Source: Chamaelirium japonicum (lineage: Eukaryota; Streptophyta; Magnoliopsida; Liliales; Melanthiaceae). From it: a stretch of DNA of 64,000 bases. The position numbers were made by a program, and so were the translations under genes. The stretch is taken from the NCBI GenBank assembly GCA_947650365.1, contig OX393557.1, positions 51,034,472 to 51,098,471 on the forward strand, in the 5' to 3' direction. Every line of letters starts with the position of its first letter. The stretch's first letter is position 1. The notes under the pieces were generated by a model. That model saw only the letters and a program-made list of their open reading frames with translations, made no database searches and was not told where the DNA came from. Positions 1 through 9,664 of this stretch are shown here, piece by piece.

Positions 1-9
1 CCGACCAAA

Positions 10-39
10 ACCGGTACGTACCGGCCGGTACGTACCGGT
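10..39. repeat. 30-base perfect palindrome
   Basis: The sequence from 10 to 39 equals its own reverse complement and is built from CCGGTACGTACCGG blocks. It sits at the window edge, so the element it belongs to cannot be seen. It may be the terminus of a dispersed element, but this is only a guess. Confidence 0.6.
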
Positions 40-60
40 ATCGGCCGAGATTTAAAACCC

Positions 61-549
61 TGATTCTGATACCATGCATGGTTTCTGTGATAGTTTTGGT
101 ATATTTTTCCTTCTAATTTTTGAAGGAAACTGTAAGGGCATATAATACATTTTTTGTACCGAAAATAGTTTCTGGTACCTAATACTTTTATGGTTCTTGT
201 ATAGTTTCTGTCTTTCTGGTACTTAATGCAAATTCTGGTACCATGTATAGTTTCTGGTAGCTCATGCAAATTCTGGTATCATGCATAGTTTCTAGTACCT
301 AATCAAAATTCTAGTATCAAGTATATTTTCTGGTACCTAATGCATTTATGGTACCATGTATAGTTTCTGGTAGCTAATGCAAATTCTGGTACCATGCATA
401 GTTTCTGGTATATAATATGTTTTTTACCTAAAATAATTTTTGGTACCGAATGCATTTATCGTACAATGTATAGTTTCTGTTATCTAATACAAATTCTTAT
501 ACCATGCATAGTTTCTGGTACCTAATGCAAATTCTGGTATTCTGGTACC
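61..549. repeat. degenerate minisatellite (TTCTGGTACC units)
   Basis: Short units such as TTCTGGTACCTAATGCAAA and TTCTGGTACCATGCATAG recur head to tail for almost 490 bases, with drift between copies. There is no coding potential. The array ends where a Ty3/gypsy-like reading frame begins. Confidence 0.85.
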
Positions 550-1000
550 TATGAGAAGTTCATTGTCAAGTGGAAGGATCATCCCATCCCAGATTGCACT
601 TAGACTTTTGAAAAGGACTTTAATCAAATAAGTCGTGACCTTAAACAGATATATCAAGGTATTAAAACTTCGAGGCCAAGTCTTCTCAAACTGGGGAGAA
701 TTAATACATCACATGCTTGGTTATATAAAGAAAAAGAAAGACACCTGACCAAGGAAGGAGGACAATCCACTATATAACGAAGCAGGGGGGTCCGTTCCTT
801 GTCTTTATATTAGTCTAGAATCCTCCTCTGTTTGGATTCCAAATCCTTGTAGAAGTGTTAAACTCGATAAGATTATATAAATTGATTAGGAGTCCAAGTT
901 CATTTCAAGTGAACTCTGAGCTCCATGTAAAACAAAATAAAGAAACCGACCTCCTAGACAAAAGGAATAGGGATACCAGTGCCTAGTGAAGCTGAAACAC
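550..1000 (+). pseudogene. Ty3/gypsy pol 3' remnant with chromodomain-like end
   Basis: Reading on the plus strand from about 552, the frame gives a peptide with KFIVKWKDHPIPDCT, one stop, then TFEKDFNQISRDL. The pattern FIVKWK-HP-(D)-TWE-E is that of the chromodomain at the C-terminus of Ty3/gypsy (chromovirus) integrases. The frame decays after about 660. The AT-rich sequence to about 1000 would fit the 3' untranslated part and LTR of the same element, but no second LTR is visible and no ends can be set. It lies on the 3' side of the ASCC2-like exons, so it may sit in that gene's next intron. Confidence 0.5.
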
Positions 1001-1271
1001 TAATTCATCAAGCATGTACATAGGGAGGCAAATATTTTGCTAATTAAATCCTTAGGGAGGGATAGAGGAGCAAGGCAACTAGAAGATAGACCTACATTTT
1101 CCCAGAAGACTATTGAATATAATGACTACACTTCGGATGCAGTTCCTAGCTATTTTCGCCCAATGATCGAATTAATGCACAGATAACTGCCTACTAAATG
1201 TCGATGGAACGCATGTGAGAAATTCCGAAAGAAATCCAAAGCTATCAAGCATAGTGACTGAGGAGTCCTAC
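1001..1271. other. non-coding, probably intron of the ASCC2-like gene
   Basis: No supported reading frame on either strand. On the minus strand the stretch follows a good donor (GTAGGA from 1271 downward), so it is most simply intron. The exon expected next in ASCC2 proteins is not visible here. Confidence 0.4.
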
Positions 1272-2249
1272 CAACAACCGTGTCAGCTCTCCGTTTTCAT
1301 GCCCATAGATTGCACAAATATCCAATAATTTCGGCAAATCCAACAGCTTCTTTTCCTGCAAGAGGGCTATTCATGGACTAAATAAGAAAGGATTGCTCTA
1401 CTACCAGCTTCTACATTATAGCGAAGAAGAGATTAAAAAAAAAACCTGTGTGCTCTTTCATGCTGAGGCTATCACTTGCCGGCGCTGCAGGGTCTTTGTT
1501 TGATGATCTGCAACACAAAGGAGCTTCCGACAATCAGCTTCGATAGTACAAATCACCGAAGGGCTATGAAACGACAAGCGACGAGCTTACATGCGATAGA
1601 GGACCATGAAGACACGGCGGCACAGCTCGAGCTCTCCGACGATGACCCCCGCCACCGTCCCGCCGGATCCACGGTGCGCAAAGTCGTACCATCTGTGCCT
1701 GAACTGCAAATAGCTATCCAAGAACTCATGCAGCGAATCGTTCCTCGACACTGGAATGTAGCATACAGACCATGAGTTGTGATGAATAGATCTCTTTCTA
1801 GGGTTTTATTGGGGTCTCGGGGTTGCACCTTCTTTCCAGAAATCCCTAGGGCTGAGCTTGAGGATCCGGGAGACTTCGTCGTTAAGGAGATCGACCACGG
1901 CCTGCGACTCCTCGGCGTCCAGGCCGCCGGCCTCGACGCTGAGGCCGGAGGCGACTGCCTCGTCCTGTGGGAGGTAATTCACGAAACTCCCCCCGCCCTC
2001 GCCCCCACGCTTCTCCTGAACTCCTGTGCGGGACCCTGCCGGAGTGGATCCCCTCAGAGCGGTGGTGAGAGGCTCCGTAGGCTTGCTGTTGGTGGAAAAC
2101 GGGTGATCTCTCGATGATGACGAAGAGGAGGAGGCGGCGGAGGAGGAGGAGGAGGAGGCGGAGGCGCTGTCGTTCTTGGGGACGAACCTCTTCTGGTTGC
2201 GGAAGGAACCCTTCTGTCCGTACGATCTCTGCGGCCCAGCAGACGCCAT
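1272..2249 (-). CDS. ASCC2-like protein (activating signal cointegrator 1 complex subunit 2; CUE protein), exons 1-4 only
   Basis: Four exons on the minus strand join in frame: 2249-1829, 1750-1591, 1507-1446 and 1366-1272, with GT donors and AG acceptors at every border. They encode about 246 residues. The start is the ATG at 2249 (MASAGPQRSYG); a TTG in the same frame at 2261 is not needed. The N-terminus is basic, followed by a serine-rich stretch. Then come blocks typical of plant ASCC2 proteins: FVNYLPQDEAVA, LKLSPRDFWKEV, RWYDFAHRG, VAGVIVGELELCRRVFMVLYR and LLQEKKLLDLPKLLDICAIY. ASCC2 is a ubiquitin-binding subunit of a helicase complex known in animals for repair and ribosome rescue; the plant role is inferred from family. 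The product is cut after the ELTRLL block: the rest, including the CUE domain, is not found between 1 and 1271. It is either beyond the window after a long intron or lost to retrotransposon insertion. Confidence 0.8.
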
Positions 2250-2425
2250 GAGCCTCTCCAACCACTGGAGCTCAAAGGACGCAAACAGGGGTAATGACAG
2301 GGGAGACAGGAATCAATGATCCCTCGACAGGGATTTCATTTCGAGAAATTTGACTTACAGGCTTACATCCCACGAAATACCAAAGGCAGCCCGAACTTAA
2401 AATTTAACAAAATACCCACCATGTT

Positions 2426-2427
<2 letters not shown>

Positions 2428-2462
<35 letters not shown>
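2428..2462 (+). repeat. uninterrupted run of 35 G
   Basis: Thirty-five consecutive G residues lie about 180 bases upstream of the ASCC2-like start codon. The run could form G-quadruplex or other stacked structures. Its length is also a place where sequencing or assembly often fails. Confidence 0.95.
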
Positions 2463-2463
<1 letters not shown>

Positions 2464-2695
2464 GGACATGTTTCTATTAGAGCTTATTAAAGATTCTGTT
2501 GAAAAAACCCTTATAATAAGTAAAATCGTTTGACAATCCTGTTTAGATAAGCTCTTAAAATAAAATAAAAAATATATATGTTTGGTTAACCTCTTGTTTA
2601 TATTGCTTATTTTGGGATAATATTGTCATATATAAAAGAGCTTATTTAAATTACTAATTTGGTAGAATTATTATAATAAGCTCTTGCGTTTAGAC
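2463..2695. other. AT-rich spacer, possible small MITE
   Basis: No gene. The words AGAGCTTATT and AATAAGCTCTT occur in opposite orientation near the two ends, which suggests a small inverted-repeat element, but I could not fix ends or a target duplication. Confidence 0.3.
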
Positions 2696-3195
2696 AGTTT
2701 CTATAGAGAAACGTACATATTGTTTCTGGAAAGAGAAGTGCACACAGTTTGTAGAGAGAGAAGTGCAGACAGTTCCAAAAGAGAGAAGTGTAGGCAATTC
2801 CTAGAGAGAGAAGTGGAGGCAGTTCTTGGAGAGAAAAGTGCAGATAGTTCCTAGAGAAAGAAATACAAACAGTTTCTAGAAAGAGAAGTACAGACAGTTC
2901 CTAGAGAGAGAAGTGCAGGTAGTTTCTAGATAAAGAAGTGCAGGCAGTTTATTGAGAGAGAAGTGCGGACAGGTTCTAGAGAGAGAAGTGCAGGCAGATC
3001 CTAGAGAGAGAAGTGGAGGTCGTTCCTAGAAAGAAGTACAAACAGTTCCTAGAGAGAAAAATGCAGATAGTTCCTAAAGAGAGAAGTGCAGACAGTTCCT
3101 AAAAAGAGAAATGCATGTAGTTCTTAGAAAGAGAAGTGCAGCCAATTCTTAGAGAGAGAAATGCAGGCAGTTCTAAAGAGAAGTGCACACAGTTC
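2696..3195. repeat. minisatellite, about 26-28-base units
   Basis: About 18 imperfect units built around AGAGAGAGAAGTGCAGACAG and GTTCCTAG lie head to tail. Unit length varies by a few bases and internal point changes are common. No coding potential. Confidence 0.9.
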
Positions 3196-3531
3196 ATATA
3201 CTATGCAGTGCACCCACTTAGGAATCCATCTCATATGTAGGAAATAACATTTTTCCCTCCTCCTTTACCCGGGCTTTATGACCGACAATGCAAAGCTAGT
3301 TATAGCTCTACATTGGCGGAGTTAAAAAAAAATTTCCTCCAACAAAGACAGTGGAGTCATCCCCCAACTTTTACTACAAAGATAAAAGAGATACTGAAAC
3401 ACCAAAGAAGTAAAACATAGGAGATAATGAAACCTCATACTCACCAAAGATAGCAAGTTCACAGCATACAAGTTCACAACATAATAGTGCACCACCATAC
3501 GAGTTTATAGCATATCTACGTACTAAATACA

Positions 3532-4704
3532 TTAATGATTATATATGGCATTTGCAATACTCTCCCTAATAAGATACATCTTTGATAGATCATTTGCAGA
3601 TATATTCTCATCCTTGGGATCATAGGCATCGGCATCATCACCTTCGTATCCACCATTTACCGCGTCATCATTATCAAACTGACGGAAAAATGCATCAGCT
3701 ATAGCTTTTTTTTTTATAAAGTTGTGCACTGCCATTGATGCAATAACGATGCGTCGTTGTACTAAAAATGGATAGGATGCATCTTCTTTAAAATTAAAAA
3801 ATGTGATTTTCACACTCCAAAAGTATGCTCAATGACATTCCTTAAGGAAGAGTGAAGGTAATTGAAAGATTCCTTCTTATCTCGGGGTCTTGTACCACCA
3901 CAGTAATCCCCCAATCATTATCGAATATTCCTATAAGGTGCAAGAAATCATCGTGAGTTTGCATAACCAAAATCGACGATATAGTATATACCTGGAGGAG
4001 CATGTAGGAACCGATTTTCAGGGTTATTGATTATTTCAATTAATATGCGTGAAATCCACGTGAGTTTGCACAACCAAAATCGACGATATAGTATTTACCT
4101 AGAGGAGCATGTGGGAACCGATTTTCAGGGTTGCGAATTGTTTCAATTAATATGTGTGAGTCATGTGACACACTCTCCCATCCAGTCATGACATATGTGA
4201 ATAGCATGTCAAAGAAGCATATGGCTAGTACATTTTGTAAGTATTCATTCTTTCTACCTTGAAATGGTACATGTTTATCTTGAGAAATAATCGCACTTAC
4301 AATAATGTCATCTATTGCTCTCACACAATTTTGTTAAAAAAATATAAACTTTAGTCACATATATAGATAAAATAATTTAGAAGTAACAAATCTTTATGTA
4401 TTATCTTGAAATATGGATAATATCTTGGGTTGTGTAATATTTCTTTTGGCGTTTGTTGAAAAGAATGGAGTTTTATTATTTCCTTCGAAAGCTTCAACAT
4501 CGCTAGCAAAACAAAGTGAAAATGACAATGTATGGTTTCTCCTGGGTGCTGAAACCAAGCTTGCGTAAATCGGTTCCTAACATTGTGAGATATAGTGAGT
4601 AAAAATATTGCTAATTGTTCCTCAATAGCCATATTCTGTGTGTCTTCGAGCCATCCCTTCATTCTCAACAAAGTGGATAAATGGAGAAACACATGTTTTT
4701 CCAT
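3532..4704 (-). pseudogene. PIF/Harbinger (HARBI1-like) DDE transposase, broken
   Basis: Read on the minus strand. The first block (4704-4351) contains MKGWLEDTQN, EEQLAIFLLTI, FQHPGETIHCHFH and YYPYFK, the N-terminal helix-turn region of plant HARBI1-like nucleases. The second block (4324-4040) has AIDD (family consensus AIDGTH, first catalytic Asp), GRKNEYLQNVLAICFFDM and the YIVDFGCAN region (second Asp). Next, NYLHSSLRNVIEHTFGV near 3855-3805 carries the third acidic residue, then a TGA and a frameshift. The last block (3813-3532) has YPFLVQRRIVIASMAVHNFI. Introns probably separated some of these blocks. The gene is inactive as it stands. Confidence 0.8.
3952..4159 (-). repeat. 107-base tandem duplication inside the transposase remnant
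   Basis: The stretch 3952-4052 is repeated at 4059-4159 with few differences. It covers the part encoding NPENRFPHAPLGKYYIVDFG, so the second catalytic region is present twice. One copy must be a later slip or unequal-exchange event. Confidence 0.8.
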
Positions 4705-5141
4705 ACGAAATAACTCTTGATAAATAATTGGGTTACCGTGAATTATCTCCAGAACAAGTTAATGACCTATGAGTAAGGAAGTCCTAACGAACTGTCTACT
4801 TATGCATTTGTCAAAATACTCTTGTAGATAATACATCACCAAAAGAAGTAACATATGTATCTTCAATGATAACATTTTATCTGTGAATTAAAAATAATAA
4901 TTAAATTATCCAAACAACATAGAAGCTCAAAAAATGATGACAAACCATACACTTCCATATGACTGATGTTTATAGAATTACCAAAATAACCTATAAGTTC
5001 CAAAGAGATAGCATTGACATAATTACTACAAACGATAATATCGAAGTTTCCAAAACGATAATATAAAAGTTCCCAATGATAAAATAACTTCAATAACAAA
5101 GATGCTCCAAAAAAAAGAACAAGTTTTTAAATATGTGAGGC

Positions 5142-5640
5142 ACTAATGATTTGCTCCTAGCATGTTCATTAACATCTTCAAATACTCCACTCTAGTCTCT
5201 TCATCATCCTCAGTCATCCATAGCTCTCTATGCTCTTTCTTGAGAAAATAATGAAGTGTGAAAGTAAAGAGGGCTACACTTCTCAATTCCAATAGTGTGC
5301 TTCAAAGACTATACATACTCTGCAATAATAGGACCTTCAGATGTTTGTGACTCCTTTGTGCATTCCTCAATTCTTCCAATGACAGCTTCAATTTTTTCTG
5401 TCATCTTATGTAAACCTTACTTTTAGGAGGATAATGGCGTTTTCGACTCAACTCAGACATCATCTTCTCCACGTCATCATCAGAGTCCACAAAAAGAGAC
5501 GTATCCACTTGTTTGGAAGCCCTGGTAGAGGGCGAAGGGAGGTCAAAATCAGATATATTTGTGACTCCAGTTTGGGTGAGGCTTGTTATGTCATCTGGAA
5601 ACCCCTTCATCGCTGGTAACCACTGGGACTCACCTGTCAT
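5142..5640 (-). pseudogene. C-terminal part of the PIF/Harbinger-associated Myb-like gene
   Basis: A minus-strand frame (5640-5401) reads MTGESQWLPAMKGFPDDI and includes an acidic DSDDDVEKMMSEL segment. A further piece ending at about 5142 reads EETRVEYLKMLMNMLGAN. These match the general layout of the C-terminal half of plant Myb/SANT-like proteins that travel with PIF/Harbinger elements: a low-complexity linker and then a helical tail. Stops and frame changes break it from the DNA-binding part. The assignment rests mainly on position between the Myb domain and the transposase. Confidence 0.5.
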
Positions 5641-5817
5641 CGTGACTCCTCCAAAAAGAATTTATATTTCAGTTGGAAAAGAAAGAGGTTTAAATCGAAA
5701 CCATTTGGCATCAGAATTAGTAGTATATATAAAAACAAGTATTGGTACATCAAAACATCTAAAGAATACAAAACCATGTTACATTCATTTTATACCTTTA
5801 AATATACCTCTCATCGC

Positions 5818-6125
5818 TCCGGTTCCATTGTCACGGTATGAATTTCTTCATTGTATCCAATCCCCGTTTGCGAAGTAAGCTTTTTCCATGTATTAAATTA
5901 TTTCTTCATTGTGTCCCATAGATTCTTGAATTGTTTTTGTTCATTCTTAACACCCGCCTTTGCTTTGAATGTATATCTGACGGCCTTCTTCCATGCGGTA
6001 CTTTTCAAATTAGTGCCAGGACAGCCTCCTAATTTTACTTGATCTATGTATAGATCAATTACTAATTTCTTCATCTGTTCTGACCATTGCGGACGCAACT
6101 TGTCTTTCGAAGTCAAACTAAACAA
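5818..6125 (-). pseudogene. Myb/SANT-like DNA-binding domain (Myb_DNA-bind_3 type)
   Basis: Minus-strand frame from 6125: RPQWSEQMKKLVIDLYIDQV, LKSTAWKKAVRYTF, NEQKQFKNLWDTMKK, an in-frame TAA, then FNTWKKLTSQTGIGYN. The spaced tryptophans and the KNLWDTMKK...WKKL...TGIGY pattern fit the plant Myb/SANT-like domain found in PIF/Harbinger ORF1 and related host proteins. In active elements this protein helps the transposase bind DNA and enter the nucleus. The stop after KK makes this copy a pseudogene. Confidence 0.7.
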
Positions 6126-6849
6126 ACCATAAGATTTAAAATACTAAACCAAAATAACATGTTTGATAAATTTACCATTAATAACAAATAGCCAAAATGT
6201 GAAGATTTTATATAGGTAACAACAATAAAGTTTATCCCAATGCAATATTAACAATTATATGCAATAATTGTGATCTAAACCATCATTCGACGACACCCAC
6301 ATTCGATCACGGTGCCCATTTTTTACGGTAGTGCGTACACTGTCAGTCGCCAAACCTTCCCCTATGCTAGCTCTAGCGGCAATCCAAGTGCCGCACAGTT
6401 CAAAAACTCGGAACTCGACTCGAAAGTCAAGTTTTGCAAGAGGGAAGCGACTAGATCGTTGAAATCAGAGGAGATGGGGCAACTGTTTTGGCTCCACAAA
6501 AACAAGGAAGCAGCTCACAATCTTTAATTTACAAATTCATCAGATCCGAGATTAGTGCGATTCATTGGGTGCAACGGATTGATGCGAATGATTTTGGCTC
6601 AAAACCAACGATCGATTTGAGACGTCAAAATTGAGGGAGCCGCTCAGTCTTTCCTTTGTCTTTCTTTTACAGGCCTTCCCTGATTTAGTGTGATTCACTT
6701 ATGGGTTCGGATGTAACCAACGACTGTGAATCATTGAACATTTGTTGGACAGACGGATCTATGTGGATATTAGATTTTAAACAACTGATGGACAGACGGA
6801 TATATCCAGACATAGTGGTCAGCTTGTAAGTCGAACGCGCTGTAATATG

Positions 6850-6850
<1 letters not shown>
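6126..6850. other. no supported gene
   Basis: Possible 5' flank of the PIF/Harbinger element followed by unassigned sequence. Two copies of GACAGACGGAT (about 6749 and 6792) lie about 40 bases apart. Short open frames here have no recognisable content. Confidence 0.4.
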
Positions 6851-6902
<52 letters not shown>

Positions 6903-6922
6903 TAGAGAAAGAGAGAGAGGAA
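6851..6922. repeat. (TA)n followed by (GA)n microsatellite
   Basis: About 19 TA units run directly into a GA-rich tract. Apparent IYIYIY and ERERER reading frames here are microsatellite translations, not proteins. Confidence 0.95.
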
Positions 6923-7119
6923 GAGAAATAGGGAGAGAGACACAATCTGACCTTATTAACGGAGATTCTGACCTTCTCGACGAAGAATCCGACCTTAAAT
7001 TACTGCAAGACAACCCCTATTTTCAAAATTGTAGATATGTAGAGAAAAACACCCATTAATCCCATTAGAAAAACAACAAGGAGAGAGACACAAACAGAAG
7101 AAGAAAAAAAAAAGGGGGG

Positions 7120-7585
7120 GGGGGGAGGAATAGTGCAAGACACTAACCTGCTAATGCATAGGGAGATCGAATGCAAAGGAGGGGCTTCGCAGCAGATCGA
7201 ATGCAGAAAAGGGGCTTCGCGGGAAATCAAATGCAGAGGGCGACGAGGGGGCGAAGGAGGTCTTTGTCCCCTTCGAGGGAGATTGAACACAGAGGGAGAC
7301 GAGGGGGTGGAGGAGGTGCAGACGAGGGACGGAGGAGGTCGAAGTAGGTGTAGACGAGGGGGCGGACTGCGAAGGAGGGCGGACGAAGGGTGGAGGGGTG
7401 AAAACGAGGGGGTGGACTGCAAAGAATGGTGGACAAGGGGCAGAATGTGGAGGATGGCGAACGAGGGACAAAGTAGGGCGGAGTAGGGTGGACTACAGAG
7501 AGGGGCAGACGAGGGGTGAAAGGATGGGAGGAGGGCGGACGAGGGCTAGAAGAGGGGCGCAGGAGGGTCGACGAGCGGATGACGT
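7120..7585. repeat. purine-rich minisatellite (GAGGGCGGACGAGGGG)
   Basis: The plus strand is almost entirely G and A, with recurring GACGAGGG and GGAGG words in units of roughly 20-30 bases. Long frames in all directions are by-products of low stop-codon frequency. The strong strand asymmetry could support triplex or R-loop structure. Confidence 0.75.
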
Positions 7586-7588
7586 ATC

Positions 7589-7794
7589 ATGCGTTCTTAC
7601 GAAATCCGTAGCGACGCATGGTTTTAAAACGCGTCTTTTATGTTTGGAAAGGGAAATTATATAAGTAGCTCAGGATCTCTTTCTCTCTAAGCGATATGGG
7701 GCTAACTCATGGCCTTGTACACCTCACCTCATCCATCTTAGCATCACAGCCTCAGGAGTCTTGGCTCTTGGCCTATTGGATCTTGGTCGTCACA
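7589..7794 (-). mobile_element. Cassandra LTR copy A, 3'-truncated
   Basis: Begins inside the 5S-like block (TTCTTACGAAATCCG) and runs to the GTCACA end. It lacks the 5S promoter boxes. It abuts copy B with only three bases (7795-7797) between them and no internal domain, so this junction is not a normal element. Confidence 0.85.
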
Positions 7795-7797
7795 ATC

Positions 7798-8122
7798 TGT
7801 AACATCCACCCCAAACACACAAGATTTTGTCCACTTTGCCCGTGCCCGCACGAGAACTTCCTAGGGAGGTCACCCATCCTAGTACTACTCTCGCCCGAGC
7901 ACGCTTAACTACGGAGTTCTTACGAATTCCATAGTGGCGCACGGTTTTAAAATGTGTCTTCTATGTTTGGAAGGAGAAATTATATAAGTAGCTCAGGATC
8001 TCCTTTTCTCCAGGCGATGTGGGGCTAACTCGTGGCCTTGTACACCTCACTTCACCTCATCCATCTTGGCAACCCAGCCTCAGGAGTCTTGGCTCTTTGC
8101 CTATTGGATCTTGGTCGTCACA
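7798..8122 (-). mobile_element. Cassandra LTR copy B, complete
   Basis: 325 bases with TG...CA ends on the minus strand. The 5S-like part lies at about 7845-7950. It is followed by an 80-base internal domain (8123-8202) with the primer site next to copy C. Confidence 0.9.
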
Positions 8123-8202
8123 ATCCACCTCCCTCAGGGCTACACGTCCTCGTGTAGGGTTAGACCCCCCCATCCCGAGGAGAACTGGCTCTGATACCAT
8201 TT

Positions 8203-8531
8203 TGTAACATCCGCCCTAGACACACAAGATACTGTCCGCTTTGCCCGTGCCCGCACGAGAACTTCCCAAGGAGGCCGGTCACCCATCCTAGTACTACTCT
8301 CGCCTGATCACGCTTAACTACGGAGTTCTTACAAATTCCGTAGCGGTGCATGGTTTTAAAACGCGTCTTCTATGTTTGGGAGGGGAAATTATATAAGTAG
8401 CTAAGGATCTCCTTCTTTCCAGACGATGTGGGGCTAACTCGTGACCTTGTACACCTCACCTCACCTCATCCATCTTGGCAATCCAGCCTCAGGAGTCTTG
8501 GCTATTGGTCTATTGAATCTTGGTTGTCACA
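8203..8531 (-). mobile_element. Cassandra LTR copy C, complete
   Basis: 329 bases; 5S-like part at about 8250-8345, with a small insertion (GGCC) in the GGTCACCC region. It is followed by an internal domain at 8532-8611. Confidence 0.9.
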
Positions 8532-8611
8532 ATCCACCCCCCTTAGGGCTACACGTCCTCGTGTGGGGTTAGACCCCCCCATAGCGAGGATAACCGGCAC
8601 TGATACCACTT

Positions 8612-9016
8612 TGTAACATCCACACCAAACACATAAGATTTTGTCCGCTTTGCCCGTGCCCGCACAAGAACTTCCCAGGGGGTTACCCATCCTGGTACTA
8701 CTCTCACCCAAGCACGCTTAGCTATGGATTTCGTGTCCGCTTTGCCTGTGCCCGTACGAGGACTTCCCAGGGGGTCACCCATCCTGGTACTACTCTCGCT
8801 CGAGCACGCTTAACTACGGAGTTCTTACAAAATCCGTAGCGACGTATGGCTTTAAAATGCGTCTTCTATGTTTGGGAGGGGAAATTATATAAGTACCTCA
8901 GGATCTCCTTCTCTCCAGGCGATGTGGGGCTAACTCGTGGCCTTGTACACCTCATTCATCTTGGCATTCCAGCCTCAAGAGTCTTGGCTCTTGGTTATTG
9001 GATCTTAGTCGTCACA
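8612..9016 (-). mobile_element. Cassandra LTR copy D with doubled 5S-like block
   Basis: 405 bases. The 5S-like segment occurs twice in tandem (about 8640-8728 and 8731-8840), adding about 80 bases to the usual LTR. The internal domain follows at 9017-9096. Confidence 0.9.
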
Positions 9017-9096
9017 ATCCACCCCCCTTAGGGCTACATGTCCTCATGTAGGGTTAGACCCTACTATAGCGAGGAGAACTGGCTCTGATACTATTT

Positions 9097-9428
9097 TGTA
9101 ACATCCGCCCCAAACACATAAGATATTGTCCACTTTGTCCGTGCCCACACGAGAACTTTCCATGGAGGTCACTCATCCTGGTACTATTCTCGTCCGAGCA
9201 TACTTAACTATGGAGTTCTTATGAAATCCATAGCAGCGCATGGTTTTAAAACGTGTCTTCTATGTTTGGGAGGGAAAATTATATAAGTAGCTCAGGATCT
9301 CCTTCTCTCCAGGCGATGTGGGGCTAACTCATGGCCTTGTACACCTCATCTCACCTCATCCATCTTGACATTCCCGCCTCAGGAGTCTTGGCTCTTGGCT
9401 ATTGGCCTATTGGATCTTGGTCGTCACA
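9097..9428 (-). mobile_element. Cassandra LTR copy E, complete
   Basis: 332 bases; 5S-like block at about 9145-9245 with more substitutions than copy B. The internal domain is at 9429-9507. Confidence 0.9.
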
Positions 9429-9507
9429 ATCCACCCCCCTTAGGGCTACACGTCCTCGTGAGGGTTAGACCCCCCTATAGCGAGGAGAATCGACTCTGAT
9501 ACCATTT

Positions 9508-9664
9508 TGTAACATCCGCCCCAAACACACAAGATTTTGTCCGCTTTGCCCGTGCCCGCACAAGAACTTCCCAGGGGGTCACTCATCCTGGTACTACTCT
9601 CGCTCGAGCACGCTTAGTGCCCGCACAATAACTTCCCAGGGGGTCACCCATCCTGGTACTACTC
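9508..9664 (-). mobile_element. Cassandra LTR copy F, truncated, with doubled 5S-like core
   Basis: Only the end of the LTR next to the primer site is present. A second partial 5S-like core (9617-9664) follows the first (9555-9615), as in copy D. It stops abruptly at a GACCCG-rich element. Confidence 0.85.

Larger units (their letters stand above)
3532..6125 (-). mobile_element. decayed PIF/Harbinger-type transposon (transposase plus Myb-like gene)
   Basis: Two gene remnants on the same strand form the two-gene set known for PIF/Harbinger elements: a Myb/SANT-like DNA-binding protein (5818-6125) and a DDE transposase (3532-4704). Coordinates cover only the recognisable coding parts. I could not identify terminal inverted repeats or a three-base target duplication. 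Stops, a frameshift and a 107-base internal tandem duplication show that the element is dead. Confidence 0.75.
7586..9664 (-). mobile_element. tandem array of Cassandra TRIM retrotransposons (5S rRNA-like LTRs)
   Basis: Six LTR-like copies alternate with internal domains of about 80 bases, in minus orientation. Each full LTR reads on the minus strand from TGTGACGACC to GGATGTTACA (about 325-330 bases). It contains a block nearly identical to plant 5S rRNA, including AGTTAAGCGTGC, GGGCGAGAG and AGTACTAGGATGGGTGACC, the A box, intermediate element and C box of the 5S internal promoter. The internal domain has the primer site TGGTATCAGAGCCAG, complementary to initiator tRNA-Met, and a purine tract next to the other LTR. 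There is no coding capacity. These are the defining features of Cassandra, a non-autonomous plant retrotransposon. Sharing of LTRs between neighbours points to LTR-LTR recombination. Confidence 0.93.

Noticed and set aside
550..660. Caulimovirus-type (endogenous viral) sequence
   Set aside because: The only protein signal is a chromodomain-like integrase end, which points to a Ty3/gypsy chromovirus-type retrotransposon. No movement or coat protein motif is present.
1476..2117. Plus-strand frames over 1476-2117
   Set aside because: They lie antisense to the well-supported ASCC2-like exons and have no domain of their own.
2054..2284. Minus-strand poly-proline frame
   Set aside because: Out-of-frame reading of the serine-rich codons of the ASCC2-like exon 1.
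2696..3195. CRISPR array
   Set aside because: Units vary, there are no unique spacers of constant length, and the context is a plant genome. It is a minisatellite.
8019..9031. Plus-strand reading frames beginning MGLTR(G/D)LVHLTS
   Set aside because: They are the same stretch of Cassandra LTR read in the antisense direction in each copy. They have no protein features.
7800..9664. 5S rRNA genes on the minus strand
   Set aside because: The 5S-like blocks are incomplete at both ends and embedded in TG...CA LTRs with primer sites. They are Cassandra LTR parts, not genuine 5S genes.
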